Source: Candidatus Sulfotelmatobacter sp.
GTDB lineage: Bacteria > Vulcanimicrobiota > Vulcanimicrobiia > Vulcanimicrobiales > Vulcanimicrobiaceae
DNA: 64,000 nucleotides
Reading direction: 5' to 3'
Assembly: GCA_035504415.1 (NCBI GenBank)
Contig: DATJRY010000003.1
Span: 99,661-163,660, forward strand
Of the stretch, positions 49,776 through 59,758 are shown one piece after another. The notes beneath the pieces were generated by a model, which saw nothing but the letters and a program-made list of their open reading frames with translations, did not search any database and was not told the DNA's origin. The translations under genes and the position numbers were made by a program. The number at the start of each line of letters is the position of its first letter. Position 1 is the stretch's first letter.

Positions 49776-51878
49776 GTGGAACGCCCGAGCGCGCAGTCGC
49801 TGCTCGTCGAGCTGGGCCTGGGCCCCCGCCTGACGATCTACCTCGGCAGCGCTCCAGGGGCGGGCAAGACGCATCGCCTGCTCAGCGACGCGATCGGCCA
49901 GATGCGTGCCGGGCGGCGCGTCGCGATCGGTTGGGTCGAGACCAAGCACCGGCCGGACCTGGACGCGCTGGCCGCGCGCGTCCCGCGCATCCCGCCGCGC
50001 CGGTTCGGCACCTTCGAGGACTTCGATTTCGAAGCCGCCGTCGCGAGCGACGCCGAGACGATCGTGCTCGACGAGCTGGCGCACGCGAATCCGGAGGGCG
50101 CGACGCACGCCAAACGCTGGCAAGACGCACTGGCGCTGCGCGACGCGGGCAAGTCGGTGCTGGGCGCGTTCAACGTGCAGCACCTCGATTCGGTCGCGCC
50201 GGTCGCCGAACGAATCCTCGGCTACCCGATTCGCGAGATCGTGCCGCTCTCGTTCCTGCGCAGCGCCGATACCGTCATCGCGCTCGACGTCTCGCCGCAG
50301 ATCCTCGAGTCGCGGCTGCGCAGCGGACAGATCGTGCGCGCCGAGGACATCGATCGCGCCAGCTTCGGCGCGTTCAAGCCGCAGAACCTCGAGATGCTGC
50401 GCGAGCTGCTGCTGCGCACCGTCGATCAGCTGACCGTGCCGGTCAGCGCGCCGGCGCAGTCGTCGGTCGAGTTCGCGGCCGTCGTGCCGGGGATCGACTA
50501 CGAGTCGTACCTGCGCCGGATGGCCGGACTGGCCGACGCGCTCGACCTCGCGCTCGAAACGGCCGCCGTCGGGCCGGTCGACGCGGACGCCTACCTGGAG
50601 GCGCGACTCGCCGTCGAAGCCGGCCGCATCGACGCGCCGCCCGCGTTCGTCGAACGGGGTGACCTGCGCGAGATCCGGGCCGCGCTGATCACGGTTCCGG
50701 CGGGCGAGTTCGCGAGCAAGCTGCTCGCCAAGCCCAGCGATCGCGACGTCTACGTCGCCGATCCCACGCGCCCGCCGATCGTGCGCGGCCCCGACGGCGC
50801 GCGCCACCCGTACGGCCACGTCGTCGGCGACCGGCTCAAGCTCGGCTACGGCAAGCTGACGATCTTCCTGGGCTCGGTGGCCGGCAGCGGCAAGACCTAT
50901 GCCATGCTCGACCGCGCGCACGCGCTGTTGGCGGAAGGCGTCGACGTCGTCGCGGCGCTGGTCGAGACGCACGGCCGCGTCGAGACGGCCGCCAAGCTGG
51001 AAGGGATTCCGCGCATGCCGCGGCTGCCCAACGGCGAGCTCGATCGCGAGACGCTGCTGGAGCGGCGTCCACAGGTGGCGCTCATCGACGAGCTGGCGCA
51101 CACGAACGCCGCCGGCAGCCCCTACGCCAAGCGCTACGACGACGTCATCAACGTGCTGCGGGCCGGCATCTCGGTGATGACCACGCTCAACGTGCAGCAC
51201 CTCGAGGGGCTCGGCGACGCGGTCGAGCGGATCACCGGGACGCGCGTGCGCGAGACGGTCCCGGACGCCATCCTCGAAGTGGCCGACGAGCTGATCGTCG
51301 TCGACGTCGCGCCGGACGTCATCCGCCAGCGGTTGCGCGAGGGCAAGATCTATCCCGCCGAGCGGGTCGACACCGCCTTGGCGAACTTCTTCAAGACCGA
51401 TCATCTGGCGGCGCTGCGCGAGCTGACCGTGCGCGAGGTGCTGCACGCGCGCTCGACGCGGCGCCACGTACGGCCATTCTCGCGGATCGTGCTGGGCGTC
51501 GCGCCGCGCGCGCGCGACGTCGCGCTGATCGAGCGGATGGGCCGGCTCTCGCGCCGGCTCGACGTCGACCTCCGCGTGATCACCGTGCTGCGGCCCGGGG
51601 AGGACGAACCGCAGGCCGTGCTCGACGCTTTGTTACACGCGACGCGCGCCGCCCGGGGGAGCTTTCTGGCCGATCGCGCCGTCGACGCGGCGGCGCGCTT
51701 GGTCGAGATCGCCGGCGCGACCGACGCGTTGGCGGTCGAGGCGCCGCGTCACGCGCGGCGCCTCTTCGATCGGCGCAGCTCGTTCGTCCAGCGCCTCTTG
51801 CGCGCCGGCGCGAAGGAGCTCTTCGCGCTGATCCCGCGTGACGCCGTCACCGCGGCGACGCCGCGCGACGGCGACTGA
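49776..51878 (+). CDS. Tandem KdpD N-terminal sensor protein without a kinase
   Basis: A ~700-residue protein consisting of KdpD-type sensor modules. The first unit (about 10-235) has Walker A GSAPGAGKT, then IGWVETKHR, VLDELAHANPEG and AFNVQHLDS; the second (about 345-570) has GSVAGSGKT, LVETHGR, LIDELAHTNAAGS and TLNVQHLEGL. The last ~125 residues look like a USP domain (FSRIVLGVAPRARDV...LVEIAGATDALAVEAPRH). No helices, HisKA or HATPase follow. GTG 49776 is chosen because the longer start (49716) would overlap the divergent kinase gene; its ribosome-binding site is weak. Both Walker motifs are intact. It likely binds ATP, and perhaps c-di-AMP via the USP domain, and acts with the adjacent kinase. 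Confidence 0.85.
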   Translation: MERPSAQSLLVELGLGPRLTIYLGSAPGAGKTHRLLSDAIGQMRAGRRVAIGWVETKHRPDLDALAARVPRIPPRRFGTFEDFDFEAAVASDAETIVLDELAHANPEGATHAKRWQDALALRDAGKSVLGAFNVQHLDSVAPVAERILGYPIREIVPLSFLRSADTVIALDVSPQILESRLRSGQIVRAEDIDRASFGAFKPQNLEMLRELLLRTVDQLTVPVSAPAQSSVEFAAVVPGIDYESYLRRMAGLADALDLALETAAVGPVDADAYLEARLAVEAGRIDAPPAFVERGDLREIRAALITVPAGEFASKLLAKPSDRDVYVADPTRPPIVRGPDGARHPYGHVVGDRLKLGYGKLTIFLGSVAGSGKTYAMLDRAHALLAEGVDVVAALVETHGRVETAAKLEGIPRMPRLPNGELDRETLLERRPQVALIDELAHTNAAGSPYAKRYDDVINVLRAGISVMTTLNVQHLEGLGDAVERITGTRVRETVPDAILEVADELIVVDVAPDVIRQRLREGKIYPAERVDTALANFFKTDHLAALRELTVREVLHARSTRRHVRPFSRIVLGVAPRARDVALIERMGRLSRRLDVDLRVITVLRPGEDEPQAVLDALLHATRAARGSFLADRAVDAAARLVEIAGATDALAVEAPRHARRLFDRRSSFVQRLLRAGAKELFALIPRDAVTAATPRDGD

Positions 51879-51881
51879 CGG

Positions 51882-52769
51882 TCAGAACTCGTAGCTGAAG
51901 CCGGCGCCGACGTAGTGCCGGCTGACCGACGGCAGACCCGGTGCGACGACGATCGCGTCGGCATGGCCCCAGTTGAGGTCGAGCTGCGCGTTGCCGACGT
52001 CCTTGCTGACGCCGGCGTCGAGCCAGGTGTGCGTCGGCGTCCCCGGCCCCTCGCCGTGCGACTGCGCGTACACCTCACCGAACAGGTTCCACGAGGCGGG
52101 CATCGCCGCGCTCAGGACCAGCGAGGGAATCGTCGAGGCGTAGTGCTGCGGCCCGGCCGGCGCGGGTGCCGCCAGCTCCGACTGCTGCACGCCGCCGGCC
52201 AGGCCGAACACCTTGCCGATCTGCCAGGCGAACTGCGCGTTGTAGTTCTGCGTCATCGCGGTCGCGCTGCCCAGCTCGAACGGGTTGGTCAGCGGGTTCG
52301 TCCCGGTCACGACCGTCGTCGAAGCGCTCACGCCGAACGCGACGTTCTGATACGACGCGATCTGCCATTTGGCACCGACGCCCGCGTCGCCGGTCGCCGA
52401 GGTGCCGTCAGCGCGGTACGCGGTGGGCGGGAGGAGCTGCAGCTCGACGTCTTTGATCGGCGTGCCGAAGCGCAGCGCGGCGTTGGGGACGCTTTGATCG
52501 GTGTAGGCCCCGGCCCCGCCGACGACCGTTTGGCTCTGGAAGCCGGTCTCGATCTCGACGTGTCCCTTGGGGACGACGCACACCGAGTTCGTCTGCGTCG
52601 GGCGGCTCACGAGTGCGCTCAGGCCGCCGCTGGTGCAGTAGTCGCTCGGTGGGGCCGGCGTCGCCGAGGGGACGGGGCTCGGGGCATTCGGCGGGATCGT
52701 TTGGGCAGCGACGATCGGTGGCAGCGCCGCGAGCAGCGCTGCCGTCAGGATCGGGGAGAGGCGGTTCAC
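51882..52769 (-). CDS. Outer-membrane beta-barrel-like protein, last gene of the kdp operon
   Basis: A 295-residue exported protein. Signal peptide LTAALLAALPPIVAAQT is followed by a Pro/Ser-rich spacer and two Cys (YCTSG, SVCVV). The rest alternates beta-strands with short turns (VEIETGFQSQTVVG; NVAFGVSASTTVV; LDAGVSKDVGNAQLDLNW) and ends in GAGFSYEF, a terminal Phe typical of outer-membrane barrels. ATG 52769 overlaps the kdpC stop by 4 bases, so it is translated with the potassium pump. A potassium-permeable porin is a natural guess but unproven; it is also similar in style to MetA-pathway and phenol-degradation-type OM proteins. Confidence 0.7.
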   Translation of the reverse strand: MNRLSPILTAALLAALPPIVAAQTIPPNAPSPVPSATPAPPSDYCTSGGLSALVSRPTQTNSVCVVPKGHVEIETGFQSQTVVGGAGAYTDQSVPNAALRFGTPIKDVELQLLPPTAYRADGTSATGDAGVGAKWQIASYQNVAFGVSASTTVVTGTNPLTNPFELGSATAMTQNYNAQFAWQIGKVFGLAGGVQQSELAAPAPAGPQHYASTIPSLVLSAAMPASWNLFGEVYAQSHGEGPGTPTHTWLDAGVSKDVGNAQLDLNWGHADAIVVAPGLPSVSRHYVGAGFSYEF

Positions 52770-53395
52770 TGTGCGGGAGATGCTCCTTGCGCGTCCAGCG
52801 CGCGATTGAGATCGAAGACGTTGACGCGCGGTTCGCCCAGAATGCCGAGCTGGCGCGGCGTGACGTGCTGCGCGACGAGCGCGCGCACGGAGGCCGCCGA
52901 CATCCCGCGCGCCTTGGCCACGCGCGGTACTTGGTAGTAGGCGGCTTCGGGCGAGATGTCGGGATCGATGCCGCTGGCGCTGCTGGTGACCAGATCCGGC
53001 GGAATCGGTCCGGTCGCGTCCGGGTTCGCCTTGCGCAACGCGGCGATGGTGGACTTGGTGGCGTCGATCAGCTTCTTCGAGGTCGGGCCGTAGTTCGTTC
53101 CGCCGGTCTGCGTCGGGTCGTATCCTTTGCCGGCCGCGGACGGCCGCGGCTGGAAGTAGCCGGGCTTTGTGAAGTTCTGCCCGACCAGCTCGGAACCGAT
53201 CACGGCGCCGCCGGGACCCGTCACGAGCGAGCCGTTCGCCTGATGGGGGAACAGGACGCTCGCGATGCCCCAGATGACCACCGGGTAGATCAGGCCGAAC
53301 GCGACGATCGTGACGACGGTGTAGAGCACCGAGGTGACGAGATGGCGCAGGGTGCTCTCGCGCGCCGACGGCGTGGGTGTGGTCGTGGTGGTCAT
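52766..53395 (-). CDS. kdpC: Potassium-transporting ATPase subunit KdpC
   Basis: A 209-residue KdpC with one N-terminal membrane helix ([23 protein letters not shown]) and a periplasmic domain carrying the family pattern [46 protein letters not shown] and the final [12 protein letters not shown]. KdpC stabilises the KdpA-KdpB complex. ATG 53395 overlaps the kdpB stop by 4 bases, and the stop overlaps the barrel-like gene. Length is usual. Confidence 0.95.
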   Translation of the reverse strand: MTTTTTPTPSARESTLRHLVTSVLYTVVTIVAFGLIYPVVIWGIASVLFPHQANGSLVTGPGGAVIGSELVGQNFTKPGYFQPRPSAAGKGYDPTQTGGTNYGPTSKKLIDATKSTIAALRKANPDATGPIPPDLVTSSASGIDPDISPEAAYYQVPRVAKARGMSAASVRALVAQHVTPRQLGILGEPRVNVFDLNRALDAQGASPAQ

Positions 53396-55443
53396 GAGTG
53401 GGCTCCGGTCAAGTGCAACGCGACGAGGATCAGGTCGATGAGCTTGATCCCGACGAACGGGACGACGATCCCGCCCAAGCCGTAGATCAAGACGTTCTCG
53501 CGCAGCACCGCGTTGGCGCCGCGCGGGCGGTAGCGCACGCCGCGCAAGGCGAGCGGGATCAGCGCGATGATGATCACCGCGTTGAAGATGACCGCCGAGA
53601 GGATCGCGCTCTGCGGCGTCGCGAGCCGCATCACGTTGAGCGCGTCCATCTCCGGGTAGGCGACCGAGAACATCGCCGGCAGGATGGCGAAGTACTTGGC
53701 GACGTCGTTGGCGATCGAGAACGTCGTCAGCGCGCCGCGCGTCATCAGCAGCTGCTTGCCGACCTCGACGACCTCGATCAGCTTGGTCGGATCGGAATCG
53801 AGGTCGACCATGTTGCCGGCCTCTTTAGCCGCCTGCGTGCCGCTGTTCATCGCCAGCCCGACGTCCGCTTGCGCCAGCGCCGGCGCGTCGTTGGTGCCGT
53901 CGCCGGTCATCGCGACGAGCCGGCCCGCGGCCTGCTCGCGCTTGATCAGCGCCATCTTGGTCTCGGGCGTGGCCTCGGCGAGGAAGTCCTCGACGCCGGC
54001 CTCGCGCGCGATCGCGCTGGCGGTCAGCGGGTTGTCGCCGGTGATCATGACGGTGCGGATGCCCATCGCGCGCAGCCGGTCGAAGCGCTCGCGCATGTTC
54101 GGCTTGAGCACGTCGCGCAGATAGATGGCGCCGAGCACGCGGTTCTCGTCGGCCAGCAGCAGCGGCGTGCCGCCCGCGCGCGCGATCCGTTCGACGTCGC
54201 CGGCCAGCGGCTGCGCCGCCGTCCCGCCCGACGTCTCACCGACCCAGGCGCGTACCGCGTCGGGCGCGCCCTTGCGCAGCCGGCGGCCGCCGGTGTAGTC
54301 GACGCCGCTCATGCGCGTGTAGGCGCTGAACGGAACGATCGTCGCGTCGGCGGGCAGCTTTCCGTCACCGGCCTCGACGTGCGGCGCCGCGAGCGTCACG
54401 ATCGAGCGCCCTTCGGGCGTCTCGTCGGCCAGCGAAGCGAAGTACGCCGCGCGGTACGCCGATCCGAGGTCGACGCCGGGCGCCGGGATGATCTCGGTCG
54501 CCTGACGGTTGCCCAGCGTGATTGTGCCGGTTTTGTCGAGCAGCAGCGTGTCGACGTCGCCGGCGGCTTCGACGGCCCGGCCGCTGGTCGCCAGCACGTT
54601 GCGCTGCAGCACGCGGTCCATCCCCGCGATGCCGATCGCCGAGAGCAGACCGCCGATGGTGGTCGGAATCAGGCAGACCAGCAGCGCGATCAGGACGACG
54701 ACGCTCGGGACGGTCCCCGCGTAGAGCGAGAACGGCGCCAGCGTGGCGACCGCGATCAAGAAGATGATCGTCAGGCCCGAGAGCAGGATCGAGAGCGCGA
54801 TCTCGTTGGGCGTCTTCTGGCGCTGCGCGCCCTCGACCAGCGCGATCATGCGGTCGAGGAACGACTCGCCCGGGTTCGCGCTGACCTGGAAGACGATGCG
54901 GTCGGAGAGCACGCGCGTGCCGCCGGTGACCGAGCTGCGGTCGCCGCCCGCTTCGCGGATGACCGGCGCGGACTCGCCGGTGATCGCCGACTCGTCGACG
55001 GTCGCCGCGCCTTGCACGATCTCGCCGTCGGTGGCGATGACGTCGCCGGCCTCGGCGACGACACGGTCGCCGCGGCGCAGGGTGGAGGAGACGACGCGCT
55101 CTTCGCGGCCGTCGACCAGCCGCCGTGCATAGGTGTCGGACTTGGTGCGCCGCAGGAACTCGGCTTGCGCCTTGCCGCGCCCTTCGGCGACCGCTTCGGC
55201 GAAGTTCGCGAACAGCACGGTGAACCACAGCCACAGCGAGATGACGATGTCGAAGCCGGCCGTTCCCGCGCGCGCGTCGCGCAGCGCGTAGAACAGCGTG
55301 ACCAAGGCGCCCACCTCGACGATGAACATCACCGGATTGCGGACCTGCGTGCGCGGGTCGAGCTTCACGAACGAGTCGCGGATCGCCGGCAGGATGATCT
55401 GCCGGTCGAACAGCGAGCGCTGGCGAGGAGTGACGGATACCAT
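53392..55443 (-). CDS. kdpB: Potassium-transporting ATPase ATP-binding subunit KdpB
   Basis: A 683-residue P-type ATPase driving high-affinity potassium uptake. The phosphorylated Asp lies in [13 protein letters not shown]; the actuator-domain motif is [11 protein letters not shown] (TGES), with [16 protein letters not shown] and [10 protein letters not shown] completing the catalytic set. Seven helices, including [19 protein letters not shown], are visible. Start ATG 55443 overlaps the kdpA stop by one base. The frame is open far upstream inside kdpA and is not used. All catalytic residues are present. Confidence 0.97.
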   Translation of the reverse strand: MVSVTPRQRSLFDRQIILPAIRDSFVKLDPRTQVRNPVMFIVEVGALVTLFYALRDARAGTAGFDIVISLWLWFTVLFANFAEAVAEGRGKAQAEFLRRTKSDTYARRLVDGREERVVSSTLRRGDRVVAEAGDVIATDGEIVQGAATVDESAITGESAPVIREAGGDRSSVTGGTRVLSDRIVFQVSANPGESFLDRMIALVEGAQRQKTPNEIALSILLSGLTIIFLIAVATLAPFSLYAGTVPSVVVLIALLVCLIPTTIGGLLSAIGIAGMDRVLQRNVLATSGRAVEAAGDVDTLLLDKTGTITLGNRQATEIIPAPGVDLGSAYRAAYFASLADETPEGRSIVTLAAPHVEAGDGKLPADATIVPFSAYTRMSGVDYTGGRRLRKGAPDAVRAWVGETSGGTAAQPLAGDVERIARAGGTPLLLADENRVLGAIYLRDVLKPNMRERFDRLRAMGIRTVMITGDNPLTASAIAREAGVEDFLAEATPETKMALIKREQAAGRLVAMTGDGTNDAPALAQADVGLAMNSGTQAAKEAGNMVDLDSDPTKLIEVVEVGKQLLMTRGALTTFSIANDVAKYFAILPAMFSVAYPEMDALNVMRLATPQSAILSAVIFNAVIIIALIPLALRGVRYRPRGANAVLRENVLIYGLGGIVVPFVGIKLIDLILVALHLTGAHS

Positions 55444-57143
55444 CAGAAGAGCTTCCCTTTGAGGGTCAACAGGTGTTCGACGATCGGTCCCAGCGCGTCG
55501 GCCGGGAAGAACGTCAGCGCGCCGACGATCAGGATCGTGCCGATCAGCAGCACGACGAAGATCGGCGAGGTGGTGGTGAACGTGCCGGCGGTCGGGGGGA
55601 TCGATTTCTTCGCGGCCAGCGCGCCGCCCAAGGCGAGCACCGGCACGATCTCGGCCAACCGGCCGAAGAGCATCGAGATGCCCATCGAGACGTCCCAGTA
55701 CGTGTTGCCGCCCAGGCCCGCGAACGCGCTGCCGTTGTTGTTGACGCCCGACGTATAGGCGTAGAGGAGCTCGCTGAAGCCGTGCGGCCCGCTGTTGTTC
55801 AGCGTCGCCAGACCCGCCGGCAGCACCGCCGCGATCGAGGCGGGAATCAGCGAGAAGGCCGGCACGACCAGCACGGCGAGGATCGCCAGCTGCACTTCGC
55901 GCCGTTCGATCTTCTTGCCGATGAGCTCCGGCGTGCGCCCGACCATCAGGCCGGCGATGAAGACCGTCAGGACCACGAATTCGAGCATGCCGTACAAGCC
56001 GCTGCCGACGCCGCCGAAGACGACTTCGCCGAGCTGCATGTTGACCAGCGGCACCAGGCCGCCGAGCGCGGTGAACGAGTCGTGCATCGCGTTGACCGCG
56101 CCGCACGACGTCGCCGTCGTGACGGTTGCCCACAGCGCCGACGCGGCGATGCCGAAGCGCGTTTCCTTGCCTTCGTAGTTGCCGCCGGCGATCCCGAGCT
56201 GGTGGAAGATCGGGTTGCCGGCCGCCTCGGCGGCATAGCAGACGACGCTGCCGACCACCAGCAGGATGCCCATCGCGGCGAAGATCGCCCAGCCTTGGCG
56301 CTGGTTCTTCACGTAGCGTCCGTAGGTGTAGGTGAGCGCGCCGCCGATGACCAGGATCAAGAACAGCTCGAACAGATCGCTGAAGCCGGTCGGGTTCTCC
56401 CATGGCGAGGCGGAGTTCGCGTTGACGAAGCCGCCGCCGTTGGTGCCCAGCTCCTTGATCGACTCCATCGAGGCCATCGGGCCCTGGGGAATCGACTGCG
56501 CGGCGCCTTCGAGCGTCTTCACGGCCGTGTAGTCGTGGAAGTTCTGCGGCACGCCTTGCCACGCCAGCACGAGCGCGCCGACGAACGCGATCGGCAGCAG
56601 CACGTAGAGGATCGATCGGGTGAGGTCGACCCAGAAGTTGCCCAGCGCGTTGGCGTTGACGCGCGAGACGCCGCGGATCAGTGCGATCGCGACCGCGATG
56701 CCCGCGCCCGCCGACACGAACATGTGCCATGCCAGTCCCGCCATCTGGCTCAGATAGCTCATCGTCGACTCGCCGGAATAGAACTGCCAGTTGGTGTTCG
56801 TCATGAACGAGACGGCGGTGCTCCAGGCCAAATCGGGAGCCAGGTTGCCGAAGTGCTGCGGGTTGAGCGGCAAGAACGCCTGCGTGCGCAGCAGCGCGTA
56901 CAGGTAGGCGAGGCCGACCAAGCTGAACGCGAGCAGCGAGAAGGCGTACCCCTTCCAGCCCATCTCACGGGTCGGATCGATCCGGCACAGGCGGTAGAAG
57001 CCGCGTTCGATCGGGCCCATCACCGGCGAGAGCCACGTGCGGCCGCCTTCGAAGACGGTGAACATGTACGCGCCCAGCGGCCGCACGCACAGCCACACGA
57101 GCACGAAGAGAAGAATGGCTTGCAGCCATCCGATGAGGGTCAT
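55443..57143 (-). CDS. kdpA: Potassium-transporting ATPase potassium-binding subunit KdpA
   Basis: A 566-residue potassium-channel-like subunit. Four pseudo-repeats each provide a selectivity-filter piece: [37 protein letters not shown] and [11 protein letters not shown]. Ten helices are apparent. ATG 57143 lies 13 bases after kdpF. The filter Gly residues (in the third position reading CGAVNAM) match KdpA proteins. It is the first large gene of the kdpFABC operon. Confidence 0.97.
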   Translation of the reverse strand: MTLIGWLQAILLFVLVWLCVRPLGAYMFTVFEGGRTWLSPVMGPIERGFYRLCRIDPTREMGWKGYAFSLLAFSLVGLAYLYALLRTQAFLPLNPQHFGNLAPDLAWSTAVSFMTNTNWQFYSGESTMSYLSQMAGLAWHMFVSAGAGIAVAIALIRGVSRVNANALGNFWVDLTRSILYVLLPIAFVGALVLAWQGVPQNFHDYTAVKTLEGAAQSIPQGPMASMESIKELGTNGGGFVNANSASPWENPTGFSDLFELFLILVIGGALTYTYGRYVKNQRQGWAIFAAMGILLVVGSVVCYAAEAAGNPIFHQLGIAGGNYEGKETRFGIAASALWATVTTATSCGAVNAMHDSFTALGGLVPLVNMQLGEVVFGGVGSGLYGMLEFVVLTVFIAGLMVGRTPELIGKKIERREVQLAILAVLVVPAFSLIPASIAAVLPAGLATLNNSGPHGFSELLYAYTSGVNNNGSAFAGLGGNTYWDVSMGISMLFGRLAEIVPVLALGGALAAKKSIPPTAGTFTTTSPIFVVLLIGTILIVGALTFFPADALGPIVEHLLTLKGKLF

Positions 57144-57156
57144 GTCGGCGATCCGT

Positions 57157-57246
57157 TCAGAAGCGTTCCGGACGCAGCATCGCGTACGCGAGATAGACGA
57201 GCCCGGCGACGGACAACAGCAGTCCGAGCCCCAAATCGAGCGTCAT
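57157..57246 (-). CDS. kdpF: KdpF, small accessory subunit
   Basis: A 29-residue hydrophobic peptide (MTLDLGLGLLLSVAGLVYLA, then YAMLRPERF) matching KdpF, which stabilises the Kdp complex in the membrane. The LxxAxxYLAYAMLRPErF ending is diagnostic. It lies 13 bases upstream of kdpA, and its ATG overlaps the stop of the preceding small ORF by 4 bases. Confidence 0.93.
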   Translation of the reverse strand: MTLDLGLGLLLSVAGLVYLAYAMLRPERF

Positions 57247-57338
57247 AGGCGTCCGCAGCCGATCACATAGCGGTCGAGCAGCCAGAAGCACACCGCGCTG
57301 AGCACGATAAGCCCGGCCTCGAGGACCAGAGGGTTCAT
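57243..57338 (-). CDS. 31-residue membrane ORF upstream of kdpF
   Basis: The peptide (MNPLVLEAGLIVLSAVCFWL, then LDRYVIGCGRL) is one hydrophobic helix with an acid near the start and a basic end. ATG 57338 has AGGA seven bases upstream, and the stop overlaps the kdpF ATG (ATGA), a strong sign of real translation. It would be the first gene of the kdp operon. Similar very small membrane ORFs precede kdpF or kdpA in some bacteria. Possibly an assembly or regulatory subunit; not recognised as a named family. Confidence 0.6.
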   Translation of the reverse strand: MNPLVLEAGLIVLSAVCFWLLDRYVIGCGRL

Positions 57339-57437
57339 GGCACGATCCTAGTCCCGCCCCGCTCGCGGCGGAAGCCGCCGATCGGATGATCCGAACGGCC
57401 GGGGTCGGCGCGGGACCCGGCGCGAAGCCCGCCCGTC

Positions 57438-58868
57438 ATGGCCGGTCAACCCTCGGAGCGAGCCCTCGCCGCGAAGCTACAGGAGGTCGAAGCGCAGCTC
57501 CGCGCCGGGCGCGGAACCGTGGCGACGCGGGTGCAGCGGGCGCAGCTGCTCGACCGGCTCGGCCGCAGCGACGAGGCCGCCAACGCGTACGCGGACGTGC
57601 TGGCGCGCGAGCCCGACCACTTCGGCGCACTGAACGATCTGGCGCTGCTGCTCTACCGGACCGGCCGCCGCGGCGACGCGCTGATGCTGTTCGCCGACGC
57701 CGTGCAGCGTCACCCCGGCAACGCGGTCGCGCACGCCAACTTCGGCTTCGTGCTGCTCAAGGGCGGCGATCTCGAGCGCGCGCGCGCCTCGTACGAGTCC
57801 GCCGTGCGGCTCGACCCTGGCAACGTCGAGGCGCAGCGCGGCTTGGCGACCGTGCGCGCGCAGCTCGGCGAGGTGGTCGCCGCGGCCGGCGCGGGCACCT
57901 CGCTCGTCACCGTCCCGTTCACCGGCAACGGCACGCCGGTCAGCGTGCTGCTGCTGGTCACCCTGGGTGCCGGCAACGTCGCCGCCGAACGGTTTCTCGA
58001 CCCGCGCGTGTTCGCGACGACCAAACTGACCGTCGAGCTGCACGAGGGGGCGCTGCCCGCGCACGAGGTCGTCTTCAACGCGATCGGCGACGCCGACAGC
58101 GCCGGCCCGGCGCTGGCACGGGCGAGCGCACTCCTCGACGGTGACCGCGCGCCGCTGATCAACCCGCCGGCCGACGTCGCGCTGACGACGCGGGCCGGCA
58201 ACGCCGACCGGCTGAGCGGCCTGCCCGGCGTGCGCACGGCGCGCACGGCGCTGGTCCCGCGCGCCGAGCTGACGGGTCCCGACGGCGCGGCGGCGCTCGA
58301 GCGGCGCGGTTTCGTGTTTCCGCTGCTGCTGCGCAGCCCCGGCTTTCACACCGGGCAGCACTTCGAGTACGTCGCGGCTGGGCGCGAGCTGGCGGTCGCG
58401 GCCGGCGCGCTGCCGGGCGAGGTGCTGCTGGCGATCGAGTACGTCGACACGCGCGAGCCCGGCGGGAGCTACGCGAAGTACCGCGCCATGCTCGTCGACG
58501 GGCACCTCTTCCCGCTGCACCTGGCGATCGGGCGGCAGTGGAAGGTCCACTACTTCAGCGCCGAGATGGCCGAGCGGCCCGACTATCGCGAGCGCGAGCA
58601 GCGCTACCTCGACGACATGGCCGGGACGCTCGGTCCGGCGGCGACCAACGCGCTGGCGAGCGTCGGAGCCGCGCTGGCACTGGACTACGCCGGGATCGAC
58701 TTCGGCTTCACGCCGAGCGGCGAGCTGGTCGTGTTCGAAGCCAACGCGACGATGGTCGTCGTGCCGCCGGCCGCCGACGAGCGCTGGGAATATCGCCGCG
58801 CCGCGATCGCGCGCGTCGGCGACGCGGTGCGCGGCATGCTGATCGGCCGCGCGGCGCTGCCGCGCTAA
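57438..58868 (+). CDS. TPR and ATP-grasp-like protein
   Basis: A 476-residue protein. The first ~150 residues are TPRs (NAYADVLAREPDHFGALNDLA; VAHANFGFVLLKGGDLERARASYE). The remainder looks like an ATP-grasp-type domain: FVFPLLLRSPGFHTGQHFEYV as lid/lysine region, LLAIEYVDTRE, and near the end YAGIDFGFTPSGELVVFEANATM, the acidic D...E-x-N metal-binding motif of ATP-grasp ligases. Such TPR-grasp enzymes occur with peptide-modifying and RiPP systems; here no peptide gene is adjacent. Start is ATG 57438 after a small gap; it diverges from the kdp operon and its stop overlaps the convergent CheR-like gene by 4 bases. Confidence 0.65.
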   Translation: MAGQPSERALAAKLQEVEAQLRAGRGTVATRVQRAQLLDRLGRSDEAANAYADVLAREPDHFGALNDLALLLYRTGRRGDALMLFADAVQRHPGNAVAHANFGFVLLKGGDLERARASYESAVRLDPGNVEAQRGLATVRAQLGEVVAAAGAGTSLVTVPFTGNGTPVSVLLLVTLGAGNVAAERFLDPRVFATTKLTVELHEGALPAHEVVFNAIGDADSAGPALARASALLDGDRAPLINPPADVALTTRAGNADRLSGLPGVRTARTALVPRAELTGPDGAAALERRGFVFPLLLRSPGFHTGQHFEYVAAGRELAVAAGALPGEVLLAIEYVDTREPGGSYAKYRAMLVDGHLFPLHLAIGRQWKVHYFSAEMAERPDYREREQRYLDDMAGTLGPAATNALASVGAALALDYAGIDFGFTPSGELVVFEANATMVVVPPAADERWEYRRAAIARVGDAVRGMLIGRAALPR

Positions 58869-59754
58869 CGAACGCGGCGGTAGAACTGGTCGGCGGGATC
58901 GACCTGTTCGTAGGCGCGTTGGTGCGGCGTGTAGCGCAGCGTCTCTTTGGCGCCGATCCCGAGGTAGCCGAGCCGGACCAGGCTCTCGTAGACGACTTGG
59001 TGCGCGCGGTAGACCAGCGTGCGGTTGAAGTGGCTGAAGACGTTGCGTGCGACGACCAGGTGGAACTCGTTGAACGAGCCGTCGGTGACCAGGTTGTGCT
59101 GGGCGAAGACCATCTGCTGGCGCAGCGTCGGCTTGAAGCGCGCGACACCCTCGCCGATGTCGACGTAATCGGAAAACTGTCGGCTTCCGCCGGCCTCGAC
59201 GTACCGGCTCGCGAACTCGTCGAGCAGGTCCAGCGGGAAGGCCCCTTCCTTCGCGCGCTCGACGCTGCCCTCGCTGGCCTCGGTCACGTAGATGCGCACG
59301 CGGTGCGCGAGGTCCGCCTCGCGCAGGATGATCGCCAAACCGTACGCGTCCTCGCCCGAGCCGATCACCCAGAGCCGCACGTGCGGGAAGGTGCGCAGGC
59401 GCGGCAGCACCCGTTCGCGGAAGGCGGCGAAGAAGGCCGGCTCGCGGAACGGGGAGCCCGCGTTGTGGGTAAGCGCTTCGATCAGCCGTTGCAACACGGC
59501 CGGCTCGTGGAGGACGCGTTCGAGGAGCCCGGTCGTCGAGCGCGCTCCTTCGGCACGCACGCGTTCGGAGATGCGCCGCTTGATCGTCGCCGGAGCGTAG
59601 TCGCGGAAATCGAACCCGCATACGCGGTACACCCCTTCGAGCAAGAGGTTCAGTTCGAGATCCGCGATGGCCGGTGAAGTCGGTGTCGGCGCCGCGGCGC
59701 CGGATGCCCCGACCTTAGCGGACAAAGCGTCCACGCTTTGACCGATAAAGTCTA

Positions 59755-59758
<4 letters not shown>
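58865..59758 (-). CDS. CheR-like methyltransferase-fold protein with degenerate SAM motif
   Basis: A 297-residue CheR relative. The N-terminal helical part has [17 protein letters not shown], followed by [16 protein letters not shown] where CheR usually has T-x-x-T-x-FFRd. The SAM-binding loop reads [15 protein letters not shown] rather than the usual GCSTGEEPYSLA, and later elements [17 protein letters not shown] and [27 protein letters not shown] match the DID and LxxRNVL[IT]YF segments. Cofactor binding may therefore be altered. ATG 59758 overlaps the stop of the hybrid kinase by 4 bases. CheR-like proteins of this sort are often encoded next to multi-domain hybrid kinases rather than with chemotaxis genes. 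The upstream ~35 residues are a loose linker. Confidence 0.75.
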
